From positions 42,434 through 106,433 of the forward strand of contig JAKSIL010000007.1 of assembly GCA_024398815.1 (NCBI GenBank): a stretch of DNA of 64,000 bases. Reading direction: 5' to 3'. Shown here in pieces: positions 34,501-42,933 of the stretch (positions within the stretch are counted from its first letter, which is position 1; every line of letters begins with the position of its first letter). The notes under the pieces were generated by a model. That model searched no databases. It was not told where the DNA came from and was given only the letters and a program-made list of their open reading frames with translations. This stretch comes from Fibrobacter sp. Its GTDB lineage: Bacteria > Fibrobacterota > Fibrobacteria > Fibrobacterales > Fibrobacteraceae. The translations under genes were made by a program, and so were the position numbers.

Positions 34501-34631
34501 AGCGGATAGTCAACGTTCGGGTATTCGCGTATGCCAAGATTGCTCGCTCCGAAAAAGCCGAGCAGCAGAATGACAAGCGCCATCACGGTCATGAGAACCG
34601 GACGACGGACACTGAGCTGGCTTATGCTCAT
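31572..34631 (-). CDS. RND-family efflux transporter permease
   Basis: The 1019-residue product is a HAE-1/AcrB-like inner-membrane pump. It begins MSISQLSVRRPVLMTVMALV and has periplasmic porter segments and twelve membrane helices. The proton-relay aspartates are in GLVVDDAIVIVENIYHK (helix 4) and the lysine in LVTKNGILIVEFANQ (helix 10). It should export drugs, lipids or solvents using proton motive force. It overlaps the adaptor gene upstream by 4 bp. No TolC-like outer-membrane factor is encoded next to it. Confidence 0.93.
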   Translation of the reverse strand: MSISQLSVRRPVLMTVMALVILLLGFFGASNLGIREYPNVDYPLIQVRTSYPGANAAVVEAEVTEILEASINSAAGIKSLTSTSRDGSSSISIEFETGMDLEEAANEIRDRVSRVRRRLPDDVDEPTVNKSDSDSDPILMASLVSDKLDAMEVSEIAKNQVKERLQTINGVSEVMIWGEKQPVVRLWLDPIKMQALGVSGVDMENALKKGNLELPSGSIEGVESALSIRTLGRLLDPSEFSNIAVKTAADGTVIRLSDVADIHYEPKDTRTGFRRNGKNTVTAALVAQPGSNHVEIANEFYKRVEDIRSQLPEGVDILYGRDTSINIRASIKEVVETIFIAFILVIAIIFAFLREGRTTVIPMVVVPVSVIGSFFVLYLCGFSINVLTLLAMVLAIGLVVDDAIVIVENIYHKIEGGMTPKQAAVAGTNEIFFAVIATSVVLMAVFVPVLALGGTTGLLFREFVAVMIGTVFLSTVSALTLSPMLCSRFLKKQKKGRLFNISEPFFVFINKAYSVLLRGFLKVRILLFPILIGLMFVSYFCFTNMSSEMAPTEDSGAVMVSTNMPEGVTLTRTMRMADAFVEEIMDILDSGEYKEMQSGAWRAGMYRINLSLNDDKKARRPQSEIAHAIQVLGNEYPDLRVMVSEPQSISTQRGGLPVQFVLQAPNIEILRTLVPKFEEEASKSPVFSVVNSNLRFTKPELHIEIMRDKANEEGVSVNDIAQAVQLSISDQTYGEYYKDGHQYDIIGAVGYEYRSTPENLSMLSVKNGKGELVSVDNFITYVERSASPSLPRYNRFSAATMQAGLVPGKTIGDGVEEMRRIAKKLLKDYPTVSTTLSGSSKEFEESSNGLYIVFLLALALIFLVLAGQFESFRAPFVILLTVPLALSGALVCLFVFGQTLNIFSEIALILLIALVTKNGILIVEFANQIAANTGCSRIEAAKQSAERRFRPILMTSLSTVLGAVPLIMTGTPSRVAMGIAIVGGLTFATFMTLFIVPAAYSFFAGKVESLNTTDASKMA

Positions 34632-35746
34632 CTATCCACCTCGTAATTCATCGCATGGCGGAGTTCCCTAATCTTTACGCCGACACCAGGGCGAAGGCTC
34701 ACAATGCCCGAAACGATGACCGTATCCCCTTGATCGAGACCGGAAAGAATTTGCACAGAAATAGGCGTACGGAGTCCCGTCTGCACATACTTGATTTGTG
34801 CCTTGCCGCCCTTGTCCACAAACACGTAGGCGCCTTCCCTATCCAGAATAAGCGCTTCCGCAGGAACGGTAAAGCTGGAATCCTGCCCCGCTTCCAAGGA
34901 GACCTTCACGCTAGTATAGCTGCCGGCAATCAATTCGCCCTTGGCATTATCCACGGTCACCAGGATTTGACGCGTGCGGCTACTTTCCGAAATGGTTGCG
35001 TCGAGGGCAGACACCTTCCCAGACTTTTCGACATTGCGTTCTTCGTCCCTGAGGGTAATCTTGTCGCCTACCTTGACGACACTTGCATAGCGCTGCGGAA
35101 GCGAGAACTTCGCCTTGAGCTTGTTCACCTCGTTCAATTCAACGATGGAAGAACCCGCGTTGAGCCAGGCGCCCACGGAAACATTCACGAAACCGAGCTT
35201 GCCGCTGAACGGGGCTCGCACTTCGGTCTTTGCGATTTGAGCCTTGATGAGTTCGACACTCGCCTCATTCGACTTGAGGGAGGCTTCGGCACTTTCAAGG
35301 TCAGCCGCAGTAGCGCTGCCCTGCTCGTTCAATTTCTTGGTACGATCGAACTTCTGCTTGGCCAGAGCGAGGTTCGCCTCGGCCTGCTTTAAATTCGCTT
35401 TCAAGTCGGAATCGTCAATCTTTGCAAGCAAGGCTCCCTTCTGCACCGAGGCGCCATCCTTCGCATTGAGCGACACCAGTCGTCCAGACGTCGCCGCCGC
35501 CAAAGAAACGCTATTCAACGGAGAAAGGGTCGCCATGGTCTGGAAGTCCCTATTTATTTCGGAAAGCTCTGCAACATAACCTTCCACATTCAAAGTGCGC
35601 TGCGGACGACCGCCCGGACCGCCCTTGCCTCCCGGACCACCGGGACCCTTACCAGCAACAGAGCCCTTGCCATCGGATGCATCACCGGAACAAGCCACAA
35701 GAGTAACCAGCAGCAAGCAGAAAATTGTATTTATCAAGTTTTGCAT
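34628..35746 (-). CDS. RND periplasmic adaptor lipoprotein
   Basis: The 372-residue membrane-fusion protein has a lipobox (LLVTLVAC). A Gly/Pro/Lys-rich linker (about 25-50) leads to barrel-sandwich halves around LAAATSGRLVSLNAKDGASV and VRAPFSGKLGFVNVSVGAWL. A coiled-coil hairpin (QAEANLALAKQKFDRTKKLN and on) separates them. The C-terminal part (VPAEALILDREGAYVFVDKG) ends with GDTVIVSGIVSLRPGVGVKI. It would link the RND pump to an outer-membrane channel. It is the first gene of the efflux operon. Confidence 0.92.
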   Translation of the reverse strand: MQNLINTIFCLLLVTLVACSGDASDGKGSVAGKGPGGPGGKGGPGGRPQRTLNVEGYVAELSEINRDFQTMATLSPLNSVSLAAATSGRLVSLNAKDGASVQKGALLAKIDDSDLKANLKQAEANLALAKQKFDRTKKLNEQGSATAADLESAEASLKSNEASVELIKAQIAKTEVRAPFSGKLGFVNVSVGAWLNAGSSIVELNEVNKLKAKFSLPQRYASVVKVGDKITLRDEERNVEKSGKVSALDATISESSRTRQILVTVDNAKGELIAGSYTSVKVSLEAGQDSSFTVPAEALILDREGAYVFVDKGGKAQIKYVQTGLRTPISVQILSGLDQGDTVIVSGIVSLRPGVGVKIRELRHAMNYEVDR

Positions 35747-35822
35747 ATAAAATTACGTTCTCTATGTCCAAACAACCTTTTCAAGTCTTCCATTTAGATG
35801 TTCGACCTCACCCACCCGTTGC

Positions 35823-36533
35823 CTAGAATTTCACATTCACTCCTAATCCAGACCCGTCCTCGTAGAATTGCGGAACAAGTTCCACGCGATTGGCAAAAGA
35901 CTTCGACGATGTCGCCCTGTAAATGCGCATGGCGTCGATGACGGAAATGACACGGTTCAGCACGAGCGCCCCCACGGAAACCTGGAAAACGATACGGCTC
36001 ACGCGATAATGGCGCATACGGCTCTTGAATTCATCGATATGGTCCGAGGTCTCTGGATTATCGCTACTCCCCCAGTCCCACTGGATGCTCTCGTCCAAAT
36101 CCTCGTCGATAGCCTTGCCTGCACGGAGCATGGCCTGGTTGTAATCCTCGTCCATCTCGGGAGAAGAATTCTGACCGGCAACGCCACTACGACTGCGGTA
36201 GTCGCCCACCGAATTCAAAAGGGACACCTTCTTGCTCGATGTATTCAAGTCGGCATGGCGCACAGCGTAATTGTGCGCAGAGCTGATATAGAGTTCACCG
36301 ACAATAAAGGAACTTATGGCTGTCACCCACAGTGAAGCATCGACCCACACGAAGGGACGCACCAGTTTTTTTTCGCCCAGGTAAAGTTCGCCCATACCGG
36401 GAAGTAAAATGGACGAACCAAGGGCCAAGGCCAGGCTTTTGTCATGGTTTCGGCTTACATTCTCATCGACGGAAATAACCACCTGCGAAAAGGCAGTCAC
36501 CGAAGCAAGCAACAAGACAAGCAGAATCCGCAT
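35823..36533 (-). CDS. Membrane protein with DUF5683-like pattern
   Basis: From the ATG at 36533 the product is 236 residues, with a signal peptide ending SVTAFSQ. The segment LALGSSILLPGMGELYLGEK followed by FVWVDASLWVTAISSFIVGE fits the DUF5683-like pattern of a Pro-Gly-x-Gly turn between two hydrophobic stretches. A third stretch, VFQVSVGALVLNRVISVIDA, and the terminal NVKF follow. The function is unknown. The start codon overlaps the stop of the 36533-38101 gene by one base, so they are co-translated. The two proteins share this architecture and are probably paralogues acting together. Confidence 0.65.
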   Translation of the reverse strand: MRILLVLLLASVTAFSQVVISVDENVSRNHDKSLALALGSSILLPGMGELYLGEKKLVRPFVWVDASLWVTAISSFIVGELYISSAHNYAVRHADLNTSSKKVSLLNSVGDYRSRSGVAGQNSSPEMDEDYNQAMLRAGKAIDEDLDESIQWDWGSSDNPETSDHIDEFKSRMRHYRVSRIVFQVSVGALVLNRVISVIDAMRIYRATSSKSFANRVELVPQFYEDGSGLGVNVKF

Positions 36534-38101
36534 TAAAATCCCCAATGAGCCTGGACACCGACATCAAAGCCGTCGAAAAAGCTCAAATAGCTATCGAAGC
36601 GCAAGCGGTTGTACCAAGAGAGTTCTTCGGAATAGAGTTCCTTGTTGTGGGCATGAGCCGTAAAGGCGGCATCCACGGCCGAAATAAGATGGTTCAGGAT
36701 GATTCCGCCAAAGAACCAAGCCTGCATGTCGGCATAGTCGTTCGCCTTGCCACGCATGCTGCGATACTTGTCCATATTGTCGGACGAGGCCAGAGGAACG
36801 AATTCACTTGCATCGTCTTCAAGACCAAGATTGCTTGCAATTTCGACATCCTCGACATCGTCCCAGCCAAGCACGTAGTTCCTGTCGGCAATGTGCTGGT
36901 AGACCACAGGCATGTCGTAGAAGTTCTTCTGCGAATCAATTTCCTTCTTGAGGCTGGAGGGATTCTTTGTAGAGAAACGGTCCGTATGGGGCTTGTCGTT
37001 GGTGAACAGTTTTCCGCGGGTGTAGCAGCCCGAGTTGGTCGCCGTTCCATAGATGGCCTTGCAGAAATCTTCACGGGAGCTCATGTAACGAGTTTCGAAG
37101 CGAGATTCTTCGGTTTCATCGGAGAGCTGCATGTAGAGTTCACGCATGCCGGCTTCGTAACGACCGATGGAATAGTGCTGCTTGGCAAACTTCTTGTACT
37201 TGTCCACCTGTTCGTCGTACTTGTGGACAGAGAAGTAGTACCAGCTACCCCACAGGGCGGCTTCCAAAGCCAGGTAGACACCACCGCGCACGTACGTGAA
37301 CGAAGTGCCTCCCGTGTAAAGCTGGCCGGAGCCGGGAATAACGAGCGACATGAACATCGCCTTGCGCGGGCTCTTGTACTTGCCCTTCATTTCGTCGATG
37401 CCGTAGACCTTGGAGACTTTCACCGGTCCCAAAAGGTCGCGACGGCTCATGCTGCTGGAAGAAAGATTAACAGAAACTTCGGAGGAACTGCTGGAGTTCA
37501 CGGCGGCCAGGGAATCGCGAACCCTGGCGGAATCCGCCATGGCCTGCATAGCCTTCGCATAAGCCTGTTCCGGAGTCAAGCTATCCTGGGCAGAGGAATC
37601 AGTCGCAGCGACCGCGGCGGAATCTTTAACTGCAGATGTATCAACGGGAGCCGCCGCGGAATCGGCCGGCTGGACGACAGCGGAATCTTTAACCGCGGAA
37701 GAGTCAACAGGAACTGCGGCGGAATCCTTGACCGCAGCAGAATCGACCGGCATCGGGCCACGATCCGTGGGGGCAACAAAACTGGAGGAACTTTCGGCAA
37801 CGCTCGAAGAGCTCAGCACAACGGAACTGCTCGAAGCAACTGCCGCACTGGATGCGGGGGCTGCAGCGCTAGAGGCGGGCTTCGCCGTTTCGCTACTCGC
37901 CGGAGCCGCTGGAGTCGCAGCACTTGACGCAGGAGCTACAGCGCTCGAAGCGGGAACTTCCGCAGCGCTCGAAACCGGAGCTTCCTTGGCTTGAGCCTCT
38001 TCTTCAAATTCGGCAAAAAGATCACGGACCTGGGCCTGGGCGGAACCGACGCCAACCAGGCCAAAAATCAAAGGTAAAAGTGCAAACTTGCGCATGCCCA
38101 T
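36533..38101 (-). CDS. Ser/Ala-rich envelope protein with DUF5683-like C-terminal half
   Basis: From the ATG at 38101 the product is 522 residues. A signal peptide ends near VGSAQAQ. Residues about 25-215 are low complexity, first ASSA-type blocks, then repeats of the form VKDSAAVPVDSSA, and are probably an extended spacer. The C-terminal half has KAMFMSLVIPGSGQLYTGG, VYLALEAALWGSWYYFSVH, several paired Cys and AWFFGGIILNHLISAVDAAF, and ends in HWGF. This resembles the product of 35823-36533. The start is chosen because TATTTTTG (38109-38116) ends 7 nt before this ATG; a second ATG is two codons later. Confidence 0.65.
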   Translation of the reverse strand: MGMRKFALLPLIFGLVGVGSAQAQVRDLFAEFEEEAQAKEAPVSSAAEVPASSAVAPASSAATPAAPASSETAKPASSAAAPASSAAVASSSSVVLSSSSVAESSSSFVAPTDRGPMPVDSAAVKDSAAVPVDSSAVKDSAVVQPADSAAAPVDTSAVKDSAAVAATDSSAQDSLTPEQAYAKAMQAMADSARVRDSLAAVNSSSSSEVSVNLSSSSMSRRDLLGPVKVSKVYGIDEMKGKYKSPRKAMFMSLVIPGSGQLYTGGTSFTYVRGGVYLALEAALWGSWYYFSVHKYDEQVDKYKKFAKQHYSIGRYEAGMRELYMQLSDETEESRFETRYMSSREDFCKAIYGTATNSGCYTRGKLFTNDKPHTDRFSTKNPSSLKKEIDSQKNFYDMPVVYQHIADRNYVLGWDDVEDVEIASNLGLEDDASEFVPLASSDNMDKYRSMRGKANDYADMQAWFFGGIILNHLISAVDAAFTAHAHNKELYSEELSWYNRLRFDSYLSFFDGFDVGVQAHWGF

Positions 38102-38108
38102 AAAATAG

Positions 38109-38116
38109 CAAAAATA
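38109..38116 (-). promoter_or_regulatory. -7 box of the two-gene DUF5683-like operon
   Basis: TATTTTTG on the minus strand, 7 nt before the ATG at 38101, with no Shine-Dalgarno site between. Confidence 0.5.
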
Positions 38117-38126
38117 AGGCTTGCAA

Positions 38127-38159
38127 ACAAAAAGAACGCCCCCGATTAGGGAGCGTTCC
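38127..38159 (-). terminator. Intrinsic terminator of the rpsF-rpsR-rplI operon
   Basis: On the minus strand GAACGCTCCC pairs with GGGGGCGTTC around TAATC and is followed by TTTTTGTTT. Confidence 0.9.
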
Positions 38160-38189
38160 AAAGGATTTTGGTTTAGCGGAAAAAGCTAA

Positions 38190-38639
38190 TTAAGCCTTCT
38201 CTGCGACAACCCAAACCTTGACCTGTGCTTCGACATCGCCAAACACCTTGACAGTGACGGTGAAGACACCGAGCTGCTTGATGGGTTCGGCCAGATCGAT
38301 CTGAGCACGGGAAACCTTGACGCCAGCCTTAGTGATGGCTTCGGCGATGTCACCGGCGGTCACAGAACCGTACAGGCGTTCGCCTTCCACAACGCGACGT
38401 TCGAGGTTCACAGAAACCTGAGCGAGCTTGGCAGCCACGTCACCAGCGGCAGCGAGTTCCTTCTGGAACTGGGCTTCGAGGGCAGCGCGGTTGGTTTCGA
38501 TCTGCTGCTTGGCTTCCTTGGTAGCACGAACAGCGAGCTTGCGCGGGAAAAGGTAGTTACGGGCATAGCCGTCCTTGACGTTCACGACATCGAGCATTTT
38601 GCCGAGGTGAGGAACATTGGCCTTAAGAATAATTTCCAT
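38190..38639 (-). CDS. rplI: 50S ribosomal protein bL9
   Basis: The 149-residue product begins MEIILKANVPHLGKMLDVVN and has the 23S rRNA-binding N-terminal domain with GYARNYLFPRKLAV. The connecting helix (about 40-75) is followed by a C-terminal domain (RRVVEGERLYGSVTAGDIAE). It is the last gene of the S6-S18-L9 operon and is followed by a terminator. Confidence 0.96.
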   Translation of the reverse strand: MEIILKANVPHLGKMLDVVNVKDGYARNYLFPRKLAVRATKEAKQQIETNRAALEAQFQKELAAAGDVAAKLAQVSVNLERRVVEGERLYGSVTAGDIAEAITKAGVKVSRAQIDLAEPIKQLGVFTVTVKVFGDVEAQVKVWVVAEKA

Positions 38640-38655
38640 AGTCTAGTTCCTCCTA

Positions 38656-38907
38656 TTAGCGCATGCTGTCCGAAACGAACGGGAGAATGGCCATCTGACG
38701 GGCACGCTTGATAGCCTCGTTCAGCATACGCTGATACTTGGCGGAAGTGCCGGAAATGCGGCGCGGAATGATCTTGCCACGTTCGGAAACAAAGCGACGA
38801 AGAGTCTTTTCGTCCTTGTAGTCAATGAACTTGACGTTGTTTTCGGTGAACCAGCAAGTCTTCTTGCGGCGAATACGCGGAGCCTGTTTCTTATCTTCAA
38901 AAGCCAT
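38656..38907 (-). CDS. rpsR: 30S ribosomal protein bS18
   Basis: The 83-residue product carries the bS18 core: [38 protein letters not shown] and [10 protein letters not shown]. The N-terminus is lysine/arginine-rich with one Cys. The start shares one base with the rpsF stop codon. No ssb gene separates S6 and S18, as is common in the Bacteroidota group. Confidence 0.97.
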   Translation of the reverse strand: MAFEDKKQAPRIRRKKTCWFTENNVKFIDYKDEKTLRRFVSERGKIIPRRISGTSAKYQRMLNEAIKRARQMAILPFVSDSMR

Positions 38908-39278
38908 TATTCAGCCTCCCCTTCTTCTGCGTCAACCGGGATGATTTCTTCGGTAGACTGAGCCATGTCCTGGTTGTAAACGATTTCGCTCATCGGATAA
39001 TCAGCGAGGGTCATCCAACGGAGGGCGTTTTCGTTCAGCTTGAGAGCGGCTTCCATGGAAGCGACTACAGCGGCTTCTGCCTTGTAGTAGAAGATCACGT
39101 AGTAACCATGCTGGCGCTTGTTGATAGTGTAGGCGAGCTTGCGCTTGCCCCAGTCGTCGCGACGGAGAATTTCACCGCCGCCGTTAGTGATCATGGCACC
39201 AATGTTCTCGACTTCGGCATTGATAGCGTCGTCAGAGATCATAGCGTCGATGATAACCATCGTTTCGTATTGTCTCAT
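38907..39278 (-). CDS. rpsF: 30S ribosomal protein bS6
   Basis: The 123-residue product begins [20 protein letters not shown]. It has [20 protein letters not shown] and [14 protein letters not shown], conserved in S6, and a Glu-rich tail typical of the protein. AAAGGGAC lies 7 nt upstream of the ATG. Confidence 0.97.
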   Translation of the reverse strand: MRQYETMVIIDAMISDDAINAEVENIGAMITNGGGEILRRDDWGKRKLAYTINKRQHGYYVIFYYKAEAAVVASMEAALKLNENALRWMTLADYPMSEIVYNQDMAQSTEEIIPVDAEEGEAE

Positions 39279-39300
39279 AATGAGTCCCTTTGGTCTATCG

Positions 39301-39344
39301 CCCGGAAACCGACATTGGCTCCGGGAGGGTTCCGATTAAATCGG
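39301..39344 (-). promoter_or_regulatory. Structured leader of rpsF, possible S6:S18 control element
   Basis: Within the leader the minus strand can form CCGAT/ATCGG (39332-39344) and CCCGGA/TCCGGG (39301-39325, 13-nt loop containing GTCGG). Bacterial rpsF leaders are known to hold an S6:S18-binding hairpin; whether this one matches that motif in detail I cannot confirm. Confidence 0.35.
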
Positions 39345-39349
39345 TGTGC

Positions 39350-39380
39350 CAAATATAGAAATAATGGGACTTTTGTCAAA
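39350..39380 (-). promoter_or_regulatory. Promoter of rpsF-rpsR-rplI (TTTG-N19-TATATTTG)
   Basis: On the minus strand TTTG (39377-39380) and TATATTTG (39350-39357) are exactly 19 bp apart, a perfect match to the Bacteroidota -33/-7 consensus. The leader would be about 65 nt. Confidence 0.85.
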
Positions 39381-39432
39381 CCCAGGAGGCCGGACTGCCC
39401 CTTTAGGTCGAATTTTTACTAATTTTCGACAC

Positions 39433-40431
39433 ATGAAGATTTCGGACCGTGCCATAGGCTACCTGTCGCTTTTGGGGTTGATTTGCATTTTTGCGTCAGT
39501 CTCGTACGGCATGTACAACGCTCACCAGGAGGTGAACGACACGGCACTGGTGGATTTTGACGAACTGGGAACGTTGCAACCCGAAGACGTGGTCGTGGTT
39601 CGCGGCTACAGGGTGGGAACCATCGGCAAGGTCACCTGGCTCGGGGACCGTTCCCGTGTGCAAATCAAGTTCGACACCCCGGTAATTTTGCGCGAAGGCA
39701 CGGAATTCAACAACGTGAACTACGCCCTCATGGGCCAGCGCCGTTTGGAAATCGTCCCCTCGAAGACCGGCAAAATTCTCCCCAAGGACTACGTGCACAA
39801 AGGGTATTTTGAACCCGGCATCGCAGAAGCCCTCAGGCTCATGGAAGACGTGAACAGGCAAATCACCTACGTTCGCGAAGCGGTAATGCTCATCGTGAAC
39901 GGGGACTCTTCGCACGCCTCGGCCGAACAAAAGTACGAAGAAATAGTCGGAGGCATCGAGCAGATTCTTGAAGACGCCGACAGAAATATCAGCGCCATCC
40001 AGCCCAAGATCAAGTCCATATTCAACGAAATCGAAGGTGCGAGCAACACGCTCATCGACATAACTAACCGCGCCGACACCACCATAAAGTCTGTCGCCGG
40101 AGCCGTCGACGAAAAAATCGCAAGCGCCGAGAACGTCATCACCACGCTTTCCGAAGGGGTTGCCAAAACCAACCAAGTCATAAGCGAAATCGAATCTAAC
40201 CCCACGCTCCAGAAATTTACCGCTTCCAGGGAAACCATCGACAAGGTGAACATGCTCATTACGAAAGTGTGCGACCTGATTGCCGCTATCGATACGAAGG
40301 ACGTCAAGATATACGACGACAACGGAAACCCGGTAAAACTTATCACCTGGAAAAACACGAACCTTATCGGAAAGACCGCCCGCGAAAAGGCGAAAATCCG
40401 TGCAGAAAAAGGCGAAAGCCTTCCCGAGTAG
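39433..40431 (+). CDS. Mce/MlaD-family lipid transport protein
   Basis: The 332-residue product has one N-terminal membrane helix (IGYLSLLGLICIFASVSYG) and an MCE domain (about 40-125): DVVVVRGYRVGTIGKVTWL, then REGTEFNNVNYALMGQRRLE. A long helical region (about 145-290) rich in coiled-coil heptads follows. MCE proteins form hexameric rings that carry lipids between membranes. No MlaE permease or MlaF ATPase lies next to it. The ATG at 39433 follows TAATTTTC by 5 nt; the longer frame from 39346 runs through the rpsF promoter and is rejected. Confidence 0.85.
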   Translation: MKISDRAIGYLSLLGLICIFASVSYGMYNAHQEVNDTALVDFDELGTLQPEDVVVVRGYRVGTIGKVTWLGDRSRVQIKFDTPVILREGTEFNNVNYALMGQRRLEIVPSKTGKILPKDYVHKGYFEPGIAEALRLMEDVNRQITYVREAVMLIVNGDSSHASAEQKYEEIVGGIEQILEDADRNISAIQPKIKSIFNEIEGASNTLIDITNRADTTIKSVAGAVDEKIASAENVITTLSEGVAKTNQVISEIESNPTLQKFTASRETIDKVNMLITKVCDLIAAIDTKDVKIYDDNGNPVKLITWKNTNLIGKTAREKAKIRAEKGESLPE

Positions 40432-40455
40432 CTTCGCACAAGGTCGCGGGTAAAA

Positions 40456-42564
40456 ATGGAAATTTCACAACTTCCGGGGCTCGGTCCTAAACGCATAGAA
40501 GCCTTGCGCAAGGCGGGGCTCAGCACAGTATCGGAATTACTCTACAACATCCCCCGCAGCTACCTGGACCAGACCAAGGTGACTCCAATCGGGAATTGCG
40601 AAGTTGGCGAAAAAGTCGTGCTCATCGGCACTATCAAGCGCGCAGGCGTCGTCAAAGGAAGGCGCTCCAGATTCATGGCGACCCTTACCGACGGCACAGG
40701 CGAAATCCAGTTGCTTTTTTTCCAAGGCACCAGCTACTGGGCAAGGCGTATCAAGAACGACACGCGATGGCTCGTAACTGGACAAGTCGGGGAATACCGC
40801 GGACTGCAAATAACCCACCCCGACATGCAGCCCTTTGACGAAGACGAGGAATTCAGCGGTTGCATTCAGCCCATCTATCCCATTAGCGAAGCCTGTCGCG
40901 AAGCCAGGATGGAGCAGAAATTTTTTCGCAGTCTCTACAAGACTTTATTCAAATTCCCGAATCTCACGTTGCCAGGCATTTGCCCCAGGGAACTGACCGA
41001 CTACTTGAAATTCAAGCCGGTGATAGAAAACCTTCGCGCACTGCACGAGCCAAAGGAATTCCCGGCAATATACAAGGCGAAACGGGAAATGAAGGTTTTG
41101 GAGCTTTTGCCCTTTTGCCTCAGGATGGTCAAGCGAAGGGAAAACCAGAAACTGCGCGGGCATGAACGACAAATTGACTTGGGTTCAGTGATGGCGGCGC
41201 GCGCCATGCTTCCGTTTCAATTGACTCCCGGACAGGACGCCGCCATGGCAACCATCATCGAGGGACTGAACGGGAAAAAGCAATTCCACGCGCTTTTGCA
41301 GGGCGATGTCGGATGCGGGAAAACCGTGGTGGCCATGCTCGCCATGATGGCCGTTTGCGGTTCCCAGGGAAAGAATCAAGAGCAGTGCGCCCTGATGGTC
41401 CCTACCGATATTCTGGCTCGGCAGCACTTCAAGACGTTGAAACCATTTTTAGAAGCCGCCGGACTCCATGTGCAACTGCTGGTCGGAGCGACTAGCCTAG
41501 CCGAGAAAAAAGTGATTTTGGGTGAACTGCAGATGGGCCTTTGCAATGTGGTCATCGGCACGCACGCCTTGTTCAGCAAAGACGTCACCTTTGCAAAACT
41601 CGGACTTGTGATAATCGACGAACAGCACAGGTTCGGTGTCGGGCAGCGCGAGGCCCTGCTCGCCAAGGGCGACTATCCCGATTTGCTGGTGATGAGCGCC
41701 ACTCCCATTCCCCGAAGTCTCGCCATGACGTTGTACGGCGATTTGAAAGTCATAAGCATCAAAGACAAGCCCGCCGGACGAAAGCCAATCAAAACTAGGC
41801 TCGTGAACGCCGCCAAACGCGAAAGCATGAAAGAATTTATCTGTAATGAAGCTTCGCGAGGAAATCTATGCTACTGGATAGCGAGCCGAGTCGGCAGTGA
41901 CGACGAAGGCAACGCGCGGAGCGTCGACGAAATCGTCGAAGAACTTCGAGCCTACATCGCAAGCGCTGCAAAAAAGCAGTCTCAAGCGGGTTCCACCAAC
42001 AGCATCGGCAATCTGGAAGTCGCCGGAGTCCATGGACAGATGGACGAATCCGAGCGCGACGCCATCATTGCGAAATTTGCAAAGGGCGATATCCAGATTC
42101 TTGTTGCGACAACGGTCATCGAAGTAGGCGTAAATGTGCCGGCGGCCAACTTGATGGTCGTAGACCAGCCCGACCGTTTCGGGCTCGCGCAGCTCCACCA
42201 GCTGCGCGGACGCGTTGGCCGCGGAAGCGAACAGGCCTGGTGTTTTTTAATGATTCCCGAAGGAGACGCCGCCGAAAGCAGCATGGAACGCCTGTCGCAA
42301 TTTTCCGCGACCGAAGACGGATTCGAAATTGCAGAACTCGACCTCGCCAATCGCGGAGCTGGAAACCTGGAGGGAAACGAGCAGAGCGGCGCCTGGGTTT
42401 TCCGTTGGTTTGACTGGATTCAAGACCAGGAACTCATCGCACAGACTCTTGAAACCGCCGAACACATCTTAAAAGACGGCACCGCCTTTGACGATAAAGC
42501 TCGTGAAAGAATCCAGGCCTGGTACGGCGAAAAGAACTTCGTAAACGAAGACGGCGTACATTAG
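40456..42564 (+). CDS. recG: ATP-dependent DNA helicase RecG
   Basis: RecG remodels stalled replication forks and branch-migrates Holliday junctions. The 702-residue product has the N-terminal wedge/OB domain (LPGLGPKRIEALRKAGLSTV, then GEVGEYRGLQITHPDM). The helicase motifs are GDVGCGKTVVAMLAM (I), IDEQHRFGVGQREAL (DEQH box, II), MSATPIPRSLAMTLYG (III), TTVIEVGVNVPAANLMVVD (V) and QLHQLRGRVGRGSEQAWC (VI). The length is as in the family. Confidence 0.96.
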   Translation: MEISQLPGLGPKRIEALRKAGLSTVSELLYNIPRSYLDQTKVTPIGNCEVGEKVVLIGTIKRAGVVKGRRSRFMATLTDGTGEIQLLFFQGTSYWARRIKNDTRWLVTGQVGEYRGLQITHPDMQPFDEDEEFSGCIQPIYPISEACREARMEQKFFRSLYKTLFKFPNLTLPGICPRELTDYLKFKPVIENLRALHEPKEFPAIYKAKREMKVLELLPFCLRMVKRRENQKLRGHERQIDLGSVMAARAMLPFQLTPGQDAAMATIIEGLNGKKQFHALLQGDVGCGKTVVAMLAMMAVCGSQGKNQEQCALMVPTDILARQHFKTLKPFLEAAGLHVQLLVGATSLAEKKVILGELQMGLCNVVIGTHALFSKDVTFAKLGLVIIDEQHRFGVGQREALLAKGDYPDLLVMSATPIPRSLAMTLYGDLKVISIKDKPAGRKPIKTRLVNAAKRESMKEFICNEASRGNLCYWIASRVGSDDEGNARSVDEIVEELRAYIASAAKKQSQAGSTNSIGNLEVAGVHGQMDESERDAIIAKFAKGDIQILVATTVIEVGVNVPAANLMVVDQPDRFGLAQLHQLRGRVGRGSEQAWCFLMIPEGDAAESSMERLSQFSATEDGFEIAELDLANRGAGNLEGNEQSGAWVFRWFDWIQDQELIAQTLETAEHILKDGTAFDDKARERIQAWYGEKNFVNEDGVH

Positions 42565-42609
42565 CGATTGCCATTAACGGCAAGCATCAACGCCCATAAT
42601 TTCAAGACA

Positions 42610-42918
42610 TTACAAAAGATTCGTCATCGTCCCCACCACGAGGGCAAGGAGAACCACGTTCAAGAAAAACATGGCGCGGCGCACAATCATGAAAAACATG
42701 CTCTGCCAATGAAACACGCCATCGGTCGGATCCACAAGTTCCTTGATAGCTAAGAAGATGTTAATCAAGGCCGTCACCACCATCATCAAGGCGCCGGGGA
42801 AGAACCCCTCGGACCAGACCATCACGGTAATGGCAACACCGCAGATTATGGAGAGAATGCCTATGACAATCTCTATACGCAAAAAAGTATTCTTGACTTT
42901 TCTAATGTTCGCATCCAT
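42610..42918 (-). CDS. Hypothetical small membrane protein
   Basis: The 102-residue product has three hydrophobic segments: IEIVIGILSIICGVAITVMV, GALMMVVTALINIFLAIKE and FLNVVLLALVVGTM. A loop with VDPTDGVFHWQSMFFM connects the last two. GGTAAGAAG precedes the ATG. It lies 15 bp after the POTRA-barrel gene and is probably in its operon. The family is unrecognised. Confidence 0.65.
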   Translation of the reverse strand: MDANIRKVKNTFLRIEIVIGILSIICGVAITVMVWSEGFFPGALMMVVTALINIFLAIKELVDPTDGVFHWQSMFFMIVRRAMFFLNVVLLALVVGTMTNLL

Positions 42919-42933
42919 CTTCTTACCGTATTG

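Noticed and set aside
32409..34646. A 745-codon open frame on the plus strand opposite the RND pump gene
   Set aside because: Same antisense effect; composition is His/Arg-rich and nothing resembles a known protein.
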